This document shows, in pieces, positions 37,734 through 46,421 of a stretch of 64,000 bases of DNA (position 1 is the first letter of the stretch; the number at the start of each line of letters is the position of its first letter). Position numbers and translations under genes: made by a program. The stretch spans positions 1 to 64,000 of the forward strand of contig CAYXLI010000010.1 in assembly GCA_964464925.1 (NCBI GenBank), read 5' to 3'. Origin of the DNA: CAYXLI01 sp964464925 (GTDB lineage: Bacteria > Acidobacteriota > Terriglobia > Bryobacterales > Bryobacteraceae). The notes under the pieces were generated by a model that was not told where the DNA came from, made no database searches, and was given only the letters and a program-made list of their open reading frames with translations.

Positions 37734-38906
37734 ATGTTCCGTTTCGAAACTGCGGGCGAATCCCATGGAGAATGTCTTGTCGCCACCCTTACTGGTCTCC
37801 CGGCGGGTGTGCCTATCTCATTGGATTCCGTAAATCATCAGCTCTGGCGCCGGCAACAAGGGTTTGGCCGCGGGGGGCGAATGAAAATCGAAACTGATCA
37901 AGTGGAGATCGTGGCCGGAGTGCGGCACTCGATTACGATCGGCTCCCCCATTGCGATGATTATCCGCAATAAGGACTGGAAGAACTGGACCGAAGTGCTG
38001 CCGGTGGAAGATTTCGATGGTGGCGAAGACAAGAAGAAGCCGGTAAGCCGTCCGCGCCCCGGGCACGCAGATCTTCCGGGCGCGATTAAATACAACTTCG
38101 AGGACGCGCGTTACATTCTGGAGCGCGCGAGTGCGAGAGAGACGACAGCGCGGGTTGCAGTAGGCGCGGTTTGCAAAGCTTTCCTGAAAGAGTTTGGCAT
38201 TGAAATCCTGAGCCACGTGATCGCCGTAGGCTCAGAGAAATTAAATCGCCCGGCGACATGGGATGAATTGGTCTCGCTTTCAAAGAGGGAAGAAGTTCTT
38301 CTGGGCTGTGTTGACGAGGAAGCGGAGCAGCGGTTCAAAGGCGTTGTCGATGAAGCGTACCGAACCGGCGATACTGTTGGCGGCATCTTCGAAGTAGTAG
38401 CGCACAACGTGCCGGTCGGGCTGGGGTCGCATATTACCTGGGATAGCCGGCTGGATGGGCGGCTGGCACAGGCGATCGTGTCGATGCAGGCTGTGAAGGG
38501 CGTAGAAGTGGGATTTGCGCAGGAAGGCGCCACTTCGTTCGGAAGCAAAGTCCAGGACACGATCCATTACGACAAAGAGGGCCGCGAGTTTTTCCGGGGC
38601 GCGAATCGTGCCGGTGGAGTGGAAGGAGGGATGTCCAACGGCCAGGACATTCTGGTCCGAGGCTTCCTGAAGCCGATTTCGACGTTACGACGCCCGCTGG
38701 AATCAGTGGATCTACCGACGCGGGAGCCGGCACTGGCTGCGTACGAACGCAGCGATGTTGCCGTGATTCCGGCGGCGGGGGTGATTGGCGAAGCGATGGT
38801 GGCCATGGTGCTGGCGCAGGCAATGATCGAAAAATTTGGCGGCGACTCCCTTACAGAGACAAAGCGGAACTTCGAAGGATATCTGAAACAGGTAAAAGAA
38901 TTCTGA
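37734..38906 (+). CDS. aroC: Chorismate synthase
   Basis: A 390-residue enzyme that makes chorismate from EPSP with reduced FMN, the last common step to aromatic amino acids and folate. GESHGECLVATLTGLPAGV near the start, RPRPGHADLPGAIKYNFED, ERASARETTARVAVGAV and GVEGGMSNGQDILV are all family signatures, with the conserved His at GESHG and RPGHAD. It is the first gene of a chain with def, fmt and argJ, overlapping def by one base (TGATG). Confidence 0.96.
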   Translation: MFRFETAGESHGECLVATLTGLPAGVPISLDSVNHQLWRRQQGFGRGGRMKIETDQVEIVAGVRHSITIGSPIAMIIRNKDWKNWTEVLPVEDFDGGEDKKKPVSRPRPGHADLPGAIKYNFEDARYILERASARETTARVAVGAVCKAFLKEFGIEILSHVIAVGSEKLNRPATWDELVSLSKREEVLLGCVDEEAEQRFKGVVDEAYRTGDTVGGIFEVVAHNVPVGLGSHITWDSRLDGRLAQAIVSMQAVKGVEVGFAQEGATSFGSKVQDTIHYDKEGREFFRGANRAGGVEGGMSNGQDILVRGFLKPISTLRRPLESVDLPTREPALAAYERSDVAVIPAAGVIGEAMVAMVLAQAMIEKFGGDSLTETKRNFEGYLKQVKEF

Positions 38907-39421
38907 TGATTTATCCGATCGTGAAGTACGGCGACCCCGTTCTCGAGATTCCGGCAAAGGCGGTTACGGAGTTCGATACAGCCGAGTTGAATCGATTGCT
39001 CGACGACATGTTCGAGTCGATGTACGCGGCAAAGGGTGTAGGGCTGGCGGCGCCACAGATCGGGATCTCGCAGCAAATTGCGGTAATCGACTGCTCGAGC
39101 GGCGAAGATCCGACGCAGAAAATCGTGATTATCAATCCGGAAATCGTCAAGGTGGAAGGGAATCAGACTTCCGAAGAAGGTTGTCTGAGTATTCCGGGGT
39201 TCCGCGAACCTGTGACACGCGGCCAACGCGTGACAGTTAAAGCCCAGAACGGAAAGGGCGAGTGGTTTGAGATGACGGGCGAGGATCTGCTGGCGCGGGC
39301 GTTCCTGCATGAGACCGATCACCTTCGCGGCACCCTGTATATCTCGCACGTGAGCGTGCTGAAGAGAGACCTGATTAAACGCAAAATCCGCAAGCTGTCC
39401 AAAAATGGCGAGTGGAGCTGA
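38906..39421 (+). CDS. def: Peptide deformylase
   Basis: A 171-residue metalloprotease that removes the formyl group from new proteins. The three motifs are complete: GVGLAAPQIG (residues about 44-53), EEGCLSIPG (metal-binding Cys) and HETDHLRGT (HExxH-type, two metal-binding His and the catalytic Glu). The start ATG shares a base with the aroC stop. Together with fmt it handles the formyl cycle. Confidence 0.96.
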   Translation: MIYPIVKYGDPVLEIPAKAVTEFDTAELNRLLDDMFESMYAAKGVGLAAPQIGISQQIAVIDCSSGEDPTQKIVIINPEIVKVEGNQTSEEGCLSIPGFREPVTRGQRVTVKAQNGKGEWFEMTGEDLLARAFLHETDHLRGTLYISHVSVLKRDLIKRKIRKLSKNGEWS

Positions 39422-39435
39422 ATGGGCGCGAGGCA

Positions 39436-40377
39436 GTGAGGCTGGTATTCATGGGCACCCCGGAATTTGCCGTGCCCACACTGGAAAAAATCGTTGAGGC
39501 CGGGCACAGCGTGCTGGCGGTTTATACGCAGCCGGACAGGCCGAAGGGCCGCGGACAACAAGTGGCTGCTTCTCCCGTAAAGGAGGCTGCTGTGCGGCTC
39601 GGATTACCGGTGCGGCAGCCTGAACGGATCCGCCGCCCGGAAGTGGTGGAAGAGCTATCTGCGTACAAAGTGGACGCTATGGTGGTTGTGGGTTACGGAC
39701 AGATTATTCCGCAGAATGTGATCGACCTTGCGCCGCTCGGAATTATCAACGTACATGCGTCTCTATTGCCGAAATTCCGAGGCGCAGCCCCTATTCAGTG
39801 GGCTATTGCGAAAGGCGAAACCGTAACAGGTGTGACCACGATGCGCATTGACGCAGGCCTGGACACGGGCGAGATGCTACTGAAAGCTGAAACAAGCATC
39901 GGGCCGGATGAGGACGCCGTCGGATTAAAGCACCGCCTGGCTCCGCTGGGCGCGGATCTGCTGGTCCGCACGTTGGACGAGCTTGCAGCGGGCAAGATCG
40001 TACCGGAGAAGCAGGACAGCAGCCAGGCGACCTATGCACCCATCCTGAAAAAAGAGGACGGGCTGATCGACTGGTCGTGGCCGGCGGCTCAGATTGACTG
40101 TCTAATCCGCGGTTTTCAGCCGTGGCCAGGGGCATATTCGACATTTCGTGGACAAAGGATTCACATCTGGAGCGCAAAACCTGCTATTCATAAGAAGCTG
40201 GGGCAACCGGGATCGTTGCACGCCATTGACCGGCAGTTGCTGGTTGCCTGTGGAGAGGATACGGCCCTCGAATTACGCGAACTGCAACTCGAAGGCCGCA
40301 AACGAATAACTGCAGACGCATTCCGCAACGGTCAGCGTCTTAACGAATCTGACATTCTGGGAGAGATAAAGCATTGA
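39436..40377 (+). CDS. fmt: Methionyl-tRNA formyltransferase
   Basis: Adds a formyl group from 10-formyl-THF to initiator Met-tRNA. From the GTG at 39436 the protein is 313 residues and begins MRLVFMGTPEFAVPTL, as in the family; an upstream in-frame GTG at 39412 would add eight residues and overlap def, but has no ribosome site. INVHASLLPKFRGAAPIQWA is the formyl-THF and catalytic motif (Asn, His) and TGVTTMRIDAGLDTG the loop after it. The C-terminal tRNA-binding domain begins near residue 205. The last four bases overlap argJ. Confidence 0.95.
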   Translation: MRLVFMGTPEFAVPTLEKIVEAGHSVLAVYTQPDRPKGRGQQVAASPVKEAAVRLGLPVRQPERIRRPEVVEELSAYKVDAMVVVGYGQIIPQNVIDLAPLGIINVHASLLPKFRGAAPIQWAIAKGETVTGVTTMRIDAGLDTGEMLLKAETSIGPDEDAVGLKHRLAPLGADLLVRTLDELAAGKIVPEKQDSSQATYAPILKKEDGLIDWSWPAAQIDCLIRGFQPWPGAYSTFRGQRIHIWSAKPAIHKKLGQPGSLHAIDRQLLVACGEDTALELRELQLEGRKRITADAFRNGQRLNESDILGEIKH

Positions 40378-41552
40378 GATTGCCGCTGGGCTATCGCTTC
40401 GCAGCCACCTACGCGGGCATTCGCAAGGTCAATAAGGAGGACGTCGGTTTGATCGTTTCCGACAAACCGGCCTCTGCTGCTGCGGTTTTTACGCAAAACC
40501 GGATCCAGGCTGCTCCGGTCCGCATTGCAAAACAGCACCTCCGTGCCTCGCGAGGCCGTGTGAGCGCCGTGCTCGTCAACGCAGGAAACGCAAACTGCGC
40601 AACGAAAAATGGCGATGAGGTCGCGCTCGCGTGCTGCCGTGCCGTCGCCAAACATTTGAAGGTGCCAGTCGCGCAGGTCATCCCGGCGTCCACTGGTGTT
40701 ATTGGCGTTGAACTGGACCCGACGCTCATCATCAACTCGCTTCCACGGCTGATGGACGACCTTGGAGATACCCGTTTCCCGGACGTCTCCCACGCGATTA
40801 TGACTACGGACACCGTACCGAAAGAGGCATTCGCTGAAGTGCCGCTAAAGGGAGGCGAAGTTGTGATCGCCGGCATGACAAAGGGCTCCGGTATGATTCA
40901 CCCGAATCTGGCGACAACACTCGGGTTCGTTATGACCGATGCAGCCATCTCGCCGATTCACCTCCGCGAAATGCTGCAACACGCAGTGGAACGGAGCTAC
41001 AACCGCCTGTCTGTTGATGGCGACACATCCACGAACGACATCGTGGTTCTCCTGGCGAATGGCGCTTCCGGAATCAAACCGTCGGAGCGTGAGCGCCGCA
41101 CGTTGGAAGAATCGCTGTGCCTGGTGATGGAGGATTTGGCCGAGCAAATCGCACGAGACGGCGAAGGCGCCAGCAAACTAGTGGTGATTCGCGTGGTTGG
41201 CGCTCAGGATAACGAATCCGCAACGAAGATCGCACGCTGTATCGCAAATTCGCCCTTAGTGAAGACTGCGGTTGCCGGTTCGGATCCGAACTGGGGACGC
41301 ATCCTCTCCGCCGCAGGGAACTCGGGTGTTGACTTTGATCCTTCCGACCTAGACATCTACATGCAGGGTGTGCTCGTGTGCTCTGGCGGTATTGCCGCTG
41401 AGTTTGACGAGGCCGCGCTGAAAACCAAGCTCGATGATCGCGAGTGCCTGATCCGGCTCGAGTTCAAAGGACAGGGGAAGGGTGAGACCCGCTTCTGGAC
41501 ATGCGACTTCACCGAGGGGTACGTCAAGATCAACGCCAGTTACCGCACGTGA
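40374..41552 (+). CDS. argJ: Bifunctional ornithine acetyltransferase/N-acetylglutamate synthase
   Basis: A 392-residue enzyme of arginine synthesis that moves acetyl groups from N-acetylornithine to glutamate. It starts with TTG (40374) in a TTGA overlap with the fmt stop; no ATG or GTG is nearby in frame. MTKGSGMIHPNLATTLGF holds the self-cleavage site Ala180-Thr181, after which Thr181 is the nucleophile. RSYNRLSVDGDTSTND and GSDPNWGRILSAAGNSG are further signatures. Whether it is mono- or bifunctional cannot be told without argA. Confidence 0.94.
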   Translation: MRLPLGYRFAATYAGIRKVNKEDVGLIVSDKPASAAAVFTQNRIQAAPVRIAKQHLRASRGRVSAVLVNAGNANCATKNGDEVALACCRAVAKHLKVPVAQVIPASTGVIGVELDPTLIINSLPRLMDDLGDTRFPDVSHAIMTTDTVPKEAFAEVPLKGGEVVIAGMTKGSGMIHPNLATTLGFVMTDAAISPIHLREMLQHAVERSYNRLSVDGDTSTNDIVVLLANGASGIKPSERERRTLEESLCLVMEDLAEQIARDGEGASKLVVIRVVGAQDNESATKIARCIANSPLVKTAVAGSDPNWGRILSAAGNSGVDFDPSDLDIYMQGVLVCSGGIAAEFDEAALKTKLDDRECLIRLEFKGQGKGETRFWTCDFTEGYVKINASYRT

Positions 41553-41938
41553 CCCGCCGTGTCTTCACTGCCATTCCGCTCTCGGCGATGATGCTCATCG
41601 CCGATGAGCGCACGGATATTCTGGATATTTTCACTCCGCTTGCATCCGCGCTAGCTGCCGGTGATGCGCAAGCATTCCTTTCGGGTTTCGATCACAAGAT
41701 GGAAGGTTTCGCGGATCTGTCTGCATGGGTCACTGCGCTCGTAGAGACGTACGAGATCACCAGTTCCGTCGACCTGGTCCGGACCCAAGGTGATGATATT
41801 GAGCTGGAATGGTCCGTGCGGCTACGCAGCAGGATTCCTACCGCAAAGAGCGACGACCGGCAGCAGAGTGTCATTGCACGAATCGGGAAAAACAAGAAGA
41901 TTACATCCCTCAGGCCACTGACCTTCTTTAAGCCCTAA
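41549..41938 (+). CDS. Small NTF2-like exported protein
   Basis: A 129-residue protein starting with GTG in a GTGA overlap with the argJ stop. The N-terminus (MTRRVFTAIPLSAMMLIAD) is a signal peptide with an RR pair. The mature part has the helix-helix-helix-sheet pattern of NTF2/SnoaL folds (ILDIFTPLASALAAGDAQAF then VDLVRTQGDDIELEWSVRL). No catalytic residues were recognised. It is the last gene of the aroC-def-fmt-argJ chain. Confidence 0.75.
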   Translation: MTRRVFTAIPLSAMMLIADERTDILDIFTPLASALAAGDAQAFLSGFDHKMEGFADLSAWVTALVETYEITSSVDLVRTQGDDIELEWSVRLRSRIPTAKSDDRQQSVIARIGKNKKITSLRPLTFFKP

Positions 41939-42040
41939 CTCTGGTATTTGCCCGTACCTTCCGGATTGCCTGCTGATCCATGCAGCAGAGCAGGCCCCGT
42001 GCCAATCGCGATAAACTAAACGCGTAAGTAACGCTGGCAC

Positions 42041-44620
42041 ATGGGTAGAAGAGTCGCATATTCCTTCCTACTAATCTCGCTGATGGCGCGTGGCGCCGAT
42101 CAGAGAGTGCTTGAAGAAGAATTCGAGAGCAAAGTACGACCGATTCTCGCGAAGAATTGCTTCGCCTGTCATACGAGTTCTAAGATGGGCGGGCTGGATA
42201 TGCGCGACCGCGCGTCCTTGATACATGGCGGGAAGCACGGGACTGCCGTGGTGCCGGGAGATCCATCCCACAGTCTGTTAGTGCAAGCGATACGGCACGA
42301 ACATGAATCGCTAAAAATGCCGCCGAGCGGGAAGCTGGCGGAGAGCGAAATTGCTGTACTGAGCAAGTGGGTGGAGAGCGGTGCCGTCTGGCCGGAGAGG
42401 TCTTCCCTTCCGAAAACAAACGCGTATGTGATCACGCCGGAGCAAAGGGCCTTCTGGTCATTTCGCCCGGTTGTGAAGCCAGCGCTTCCGAAGGTACGGG
42501 AATCGAAGTGGGCGCAAGGGCCGATCGACCGATTCATCTTAGAAAGGCTGGAGAAGGCGGGGCTGCGGCCATCTGCGCCTGCAGACCGTAGAACGCTGAT
42601 CCGGAGAGTGACATATGATCTGACCGGACTTCCACCGACAGCGGAGGAGGTGCAGGCCTTTGAGAAAGATCGGGCGCCGCAGGCATATGAACGGCTGATC
42701 GACCGATTATTGGCTTCACCGCGTTATGGCGAACGCTGGGGGCGGATGTGGCTGGACTTGGCGCGGTATTCCGACGACAAGCTCGATCCGACTGGGGAGA
42801 CTCCGCATCCGAACGCGTTCCGTTATCGCGATTGGGTGATCCGAGCGTTCAACGAAGACATGCCCTACGATCGCTTCGTGAAGGCGCAGATTGCGGGCGA
42901 TCTGATGCCGGACAAAGAGAAGTATGCGGGCGGTTTGGGGCTGTATGCGTTGAGCCCTGAGTTTCAAGACGATCGAGTAGACGTGACTACGCGCGGGTTC
43001 TTGGGTTTGACGGTTGCCTGCGCGCAGTGCCATGACCACAAGTTCGATCCGATTCCACAAAAGGATTACTACTCTCTGTTGGGGGTGTTTAATAACACGA
43101 AGCTGGATGAACTTCCCCTGGCTCCTGCTGAACAGGTTCGCGAGTTTAAAGAGAAGAAGAGGCGGATCGAGGAGCAAGAGAAGCTGATTGCCGATTTTGT
43201 TAAGAACCAGGCGGATCAGCTTGCGAAGATCTTTGCAGTGCGGACCGCGGATTATCTGGTTGCGGCGTTTCGCGGGAAAAATGACTCGCTCGACCCTGAG
43301 ACCCTGAGACGGTGGACAGATTACCTGAAAAAGCCGCAGAAGGAACATCCGTTTCTGAATGAATGGGCGACCTTGAAAGATGAAGCAAGCGTTCGTGAAT
43401 TTGCGACGAAGTTTGAACAACGGGTATTGGCGGTCTATGAGGAGAAAAAGAAGGTTGACGAAGAAAACCTGATTCGGCTGGGCGGCTCGATGCAAAGAGC
43501 CAAGCTGGCGGGCGCGGATCTGCTTTCTCTAGAGCGCGATAAATACTATCTATGGCGGGATCTGTTTGGGGACAAGGGAGTGCTGCACTATGGGGAGACG
43601 GGACTTTCGCGTTTCCTCAGTGGGGAGTGGAAGAACCATCTGGTCAGGATGAGGGCGGACCTGAACGAACGCAAGTGTGAGCTGCCAGAACAATATCCGT
43701 TCCTGCAGATCATTTCCGACGTCGAGAAGCCGCAGAAACAGCACGTGTATGTCCGGGGGGATCGGAACAACCAAGGCGAAGAAGTCGATGCCCATTTTCT
43801 GACGGTGCTCAGCGATGGGGCGCCCAAGGAATTTCAGGGTAAGGCACCAAGGCTCGCGCTGGCAGAGGCAATAGCCGACTCAAAGGATCCGCTGCTGGCT
43901 CGGGTGATGGTGAATCGGGTCTGGCTTGGTCATTTCGGCGATGCGATTGTGCGAACGCCGAGCAATTTCGGACAGCTTGGAGAAAGGCCGTCTCATCCCG
44001 AATTGTTGGATTACTTGGCGGCGCGGTTGGTCGAGAGTGGATGGTCCGTGAAAGCGCTGCATAAAGAGATTTTGCTGTCCTCGACCTATCAGCAGAGCGT
44101 TGGCACGGATGCAAAGGCGGCCGCAGTGGACGGCGCGAACCGGCTGTTCTGGCGCGCGAACCGGCGGAGGCTGGATGCGGAGGAGTTGCGGGATTCTCTG
44201 TTGTTCGTTTCCGGCGCACTGGACGAGAACGGGGGCGGCCGGCCGGCGCGGCTCACGGACGACAACCGCAAGCGGACAGTATACGGGTATGTAAGCCGGA
44301 AAAAGCTGGACACAATGCTGGGGCTGTTCGATTTTCCGAATCCGAATTCGACGTCGGAACGAAGGTTGACTACAAATGTTCCGCTGCAATCATTGTTCTT
44401 TTTAAACAGCCCTTTCATGAAGAAACAGTCTGAGGCGCTGGCAAAGCGTGTTGGAGAAGGAGATGAGCGAAGCCGAATCGCGAAGGCGTATGGCTTTGTG
44501 TATGGGCGTGCTCCTGAGGCGAAGGAGCACGCGGCAGCGATTGAGTTCTTGCAAAGCGCCGACTGGGTGCAGTATCTGCAGGTGCTGCTGAGTTCGAATG
44601 AGTTTCTTTTTGTGAATTAA
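42041..44620 (+). CDS. Planctomycete-type cytochrome / DUF1549 / DUF1553 protein
   Basis: An 859-residue secreted protein. After a short signal peptide, a heme-binding site NCFACHTSSKMGG lies near residue 41 (PSCyt1-type). Residues about 160-370 are the DUF1549 (PSCyt2) part (GPIDRFILERLEKAGL, ARYSDDKLDPTG, VACAQCHDHKFDPI, a second CxxCH). Residues about 600-830 are DUF1553 (PSD1: LARVMVNRVWLGHFGDAIV, FWRANRRRLDAEELRD). Such proteins are many in Planctomycetes and in Solibacter-type acidobacteria and are thought to degrade polysaccharides with electron transfer. It is paired with the DUF1501 gene, 12 bases on. Confidence 0.9.
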   Translation: MGRRVAYSFLLISLMARGADQRVLEEEFESKVRPILAKNCFACHTSSKMGGLDMRDRASLIHGGKHGTAVVPGDPSHSLLVQAIRHEHESLKMPPSGKLAESEIAVLSKWVESGAVWPERSSLPKTNAYVITPEQRAFWSFRPVVKPALPKVRESKWAQGPIDRFILERLEKAGLRPSAPADRRTLIRRVTYDLTGLPPTAEEVQAFEKDRAPQAYERLIDRLLASPRYGERWGRMWLDLARYSDDKLDPTGETPHPNAFRYRDWVIRAFNEDMPYDRFVKAQIAGDLMPDKEKYAGGLGLYALSPEFQDDRVDVTTRGFLGLTVACAQCHDHKFDPIPQKDYYSLLGVFNNTKLDELPLAPAEQVREFKEKKRRIEEQEKLIADFVKNQADQLAKIFAVRTADYLVAAFRGKNDSLDPETLRRWTDYLKKPQKEHPFLNEWATLKDEASVREFATKFEQRVLAVYEEKKKVDEENLIRLGGSMQRAKLAGADLLSLERDKYYLWRDLFGDKGVLHYGETGLSRFLSGEWKNHLVRMRADLNERKCELPEQYPFLQIISDVEKPQKQHVYVRGDRNNQGEEVDAHFLTVLSDGAPKEFQGKAPRLALAEAIADSKDPLLARVMVNRVWLGHFGDAIVRTPSNFGQLGERPSHPELLDYLAARLVESGWSVKALHKEILLSSTYQQSVGTDAKAAAVDGANRLFWRANRRRLDAEELRDSLLFVSGALDENGGGRPARLTDDNRKRTVYGYVSRKKLDTMLGLFDFPNPNSTSERRLTTNVPLQSLFFLNSPFMKKQSEALAKRVGEGDERSRIAKAYGFVYGRAPEAKEHAAAIEFLQSADWVQYLQVLLSSNEFLFVN

Positions 44621-44632
44621 TCGAGGTGAGAG

Positions 44633-45988
44633 ATGACGCGAAGAGACATGCTGCGGACCGTTGGGACGGGGTTCGGGATGCTTGGCCTAAAGACGCTGAT
44701 TGCGGATGAGCACAAGCTCGGGCCCCATTTCACTCCCAAGGCGAAGCATGTCATCTTCCTATTCCTGAACGGCGGGCCTTCGCAGGTGGACACGTTCGAT
44801 CCGAAACCGGCGCTCCGGAAGTATCATGGGAAACCGCTCCCGACAGGGAACTTGAAAACGGAACGAAAGACTGGGAATTTGCTGCAGTCGCCGTTCGAGT
44901 TCAAGCGATTCGGGAAAAGCGGGATTGAGATCAGCGAAATATTTCCGAAGCTTGGGGAGTGCATCGATGATGTGTGCATTATTCGTTCGATGCATACTGA
45001 CCGGCCGAATCACGAGCCCTCGCTATTCATGCTGAATACGGGTACACCGTTGCCGGGAAGGCCTTCGCTCGGGTCGTGGCTGAGTTACGGGTTAGGAACC
45101 GAGAACAAGAATCTTCCGGGCTATTTTGTATTGTGTCCTGGACTGCCGGTAATAGGGCCTCAGTTGTGGAGTTCGGCCTTTTTGCCGGCCGCACATCAGG
45201 GTACGTACATTTTCAATGGTGAGAAGGATCCGAAGAAACTGATTCCTTATATCCGGAATGAGCAGTACACGCTGGATCAGCAGAGGAAACAGATCGGACT
45301 GCTTGCGAAGCTGAATCGCATGGAACTGGACAGGACCGGCGAGGATCCGCAACTGGAGGGAACGATTCAGGCGATGGAGACGGCGTTTCGGATGCAGACA
45401 GAAGCACCTGAACTGTTCGACATCGAGAAAGAAAGCCCGAAGGTGAGAGAACGGTATGGCGATACGCCAATTGGGCGTGGATGCTTAATGGCCCTGCGGC
45501 TCGTGGAAAAGGGTGTACGGATGGTGCAGTTGTATCACGGCGATGGGCAGCCATGGGACAACCACGACGATATTCAAATCCATAAGAAACTTGCGGCACA
45601 GGCGGATCCGGCAATCGGAGCTCTGCTACAGGATTTGAAGGCTCGAGGATTGCTGGATGAAACTCTCGTGATTGTGACCGGGGAATTTGGCAGAACTCCC
45701 GTGGTAGAAGTCAGCGGGCTGGTCAATGTGCAGAATGGGCGCGATCACAACAGCCACGGATTCAGTACGGTGCTGGCCGGGGGCGGAATTAAGGGCGGTA
45801 TCACGTACGGCAATACGGACGACTTTGGGTTCAAGGCCGTAGAAAATCCGGTGCATCCGCATGATCTGCAAGCGACGATTCTGCACCTTTTCGGTTTCGA
45901 TCACACGAAATTGACGTACCGCTACAGCGGTAGAGATTTCCGGCTGACGGATGTTGAGGGTGCCGTCGTTCGCGGGATTCTCGCCTAA
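44633..45988 (+). CDS. DUF1501 (sulfatase-like) exported protein
   Basis: A 451-residue Tat-exported protein (MTRRDMLRTVGTGFGMLGLKTL). The DUF1501 family has an alkaline-phosphatase/sulfatase-like fold: HVIFLFLNGGPSQVDTFDPK near the start, IRSMHTDRPNHEPSLFMLNTG, VIVTGEFGRTPVVE and HNSHGFSTVLAGGG written here as DHNSHGFSTVLAGGG. DUF1501 genes follow DUF1553 genes almost always, as here, with a GAGGTGAGAG ribosome site, so they work as a pair. The substrate is not known. Confidence 0.92.
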   Translation: MTRRDMLRTVGTGFGMLGLKTLIADEHKLGPHFTPKAKHVIFLFLNGGPSQVDTFDPKPALRKYHGKPLPTGNLKTERKTGNLLQSPFEFKRFGKSGIEISEIFPKLGECIDDVCIIRSMHTDRPNHEPSLFMLNTGTPLPGRPSLGSWLSYGLGTENKNLPGYFVLCPGLPVIGPQLWSSAFLPAAHQGTYIFNGEKDPKKLIPYIRNEQYTLDQQRKQIGLLAKLNRMELDRTGEDPQLEGTIQAMETAFRMQTEAPELFDIEKESPKVRERYGDTPIGRGCLMALRLVEKGVRMVQLYHGDGQPWDNHDDIQIHKKLAAQADPAIGALLQDLKARGLLDETLVIVTGEFGRTPVVEVSGLVNVQNGRDHNSHGFSTVLAGGGIKGGITYGNTDDFGFKAVENPVHPHDLQATILHLFGFDHTKLTYRYSGRDFRLTDVEGAVVRGILA

Positions 45989-46421
45989 CCTGACAGCGGC
46001 ATACGACGCCTCTTCGATGCAACTATTCAGTTGAGCGGCCGAAGCGTCAGCAGCTGTAGGCGCGCCTCCCTGATCCCGAGTGATTTTGAACGCACGACCG
46101 ACCTCCCAAGCTGGAACGCATGAACGGCCGGCTTAGAGATGAGTTTGGTGGACGCCGCACGCGCGTATGTGGAGCGGCAAAGGCTCTTGCGCATCTCGCC
46201 TGCCGACGTTTAACCGGCTAACTCTCATTCAGAACCTTGCAATACAAAGTCAAGCCCGTTTAGGCCGACTCTTGCATGTCCATCACAGAGGTTAGAAAAA
46301 AATATGATCTTTTCGTTTCAATCGCTTGGCATCTTTTCTGAGCAAGTTTCCTGGGGTGCGCTTGGTAGTCTCGAATCAGGTAAGAGAACTTCGGCCTAAC
46401 GAGGCTCGGAGCAGAAACGAG
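45989..46421. other. 433-base gene-free stretch in front of the phage-like cassette
   Basis: No gene is convincing. The last 150 bases are AT-rich (GTTAGAAAAAAATATGATC at about 46291), with a lone TATGAT (46303-46308) as a possible -10. A 24-codon plus-strand reading at 46139 (MSLVDAARAYVERQRLLRI) is too short to call. No att repeat, tRNA end or integrase trace was seen. Confidence 0.5.

Noticed and set aside
46139..46213. 24-codon plus reading (MSLVDAARAYVERQRLL) as a small terminase gene
   Set aside because: Too short and without the helix-turn-helix of a small terminase; at most a trace.
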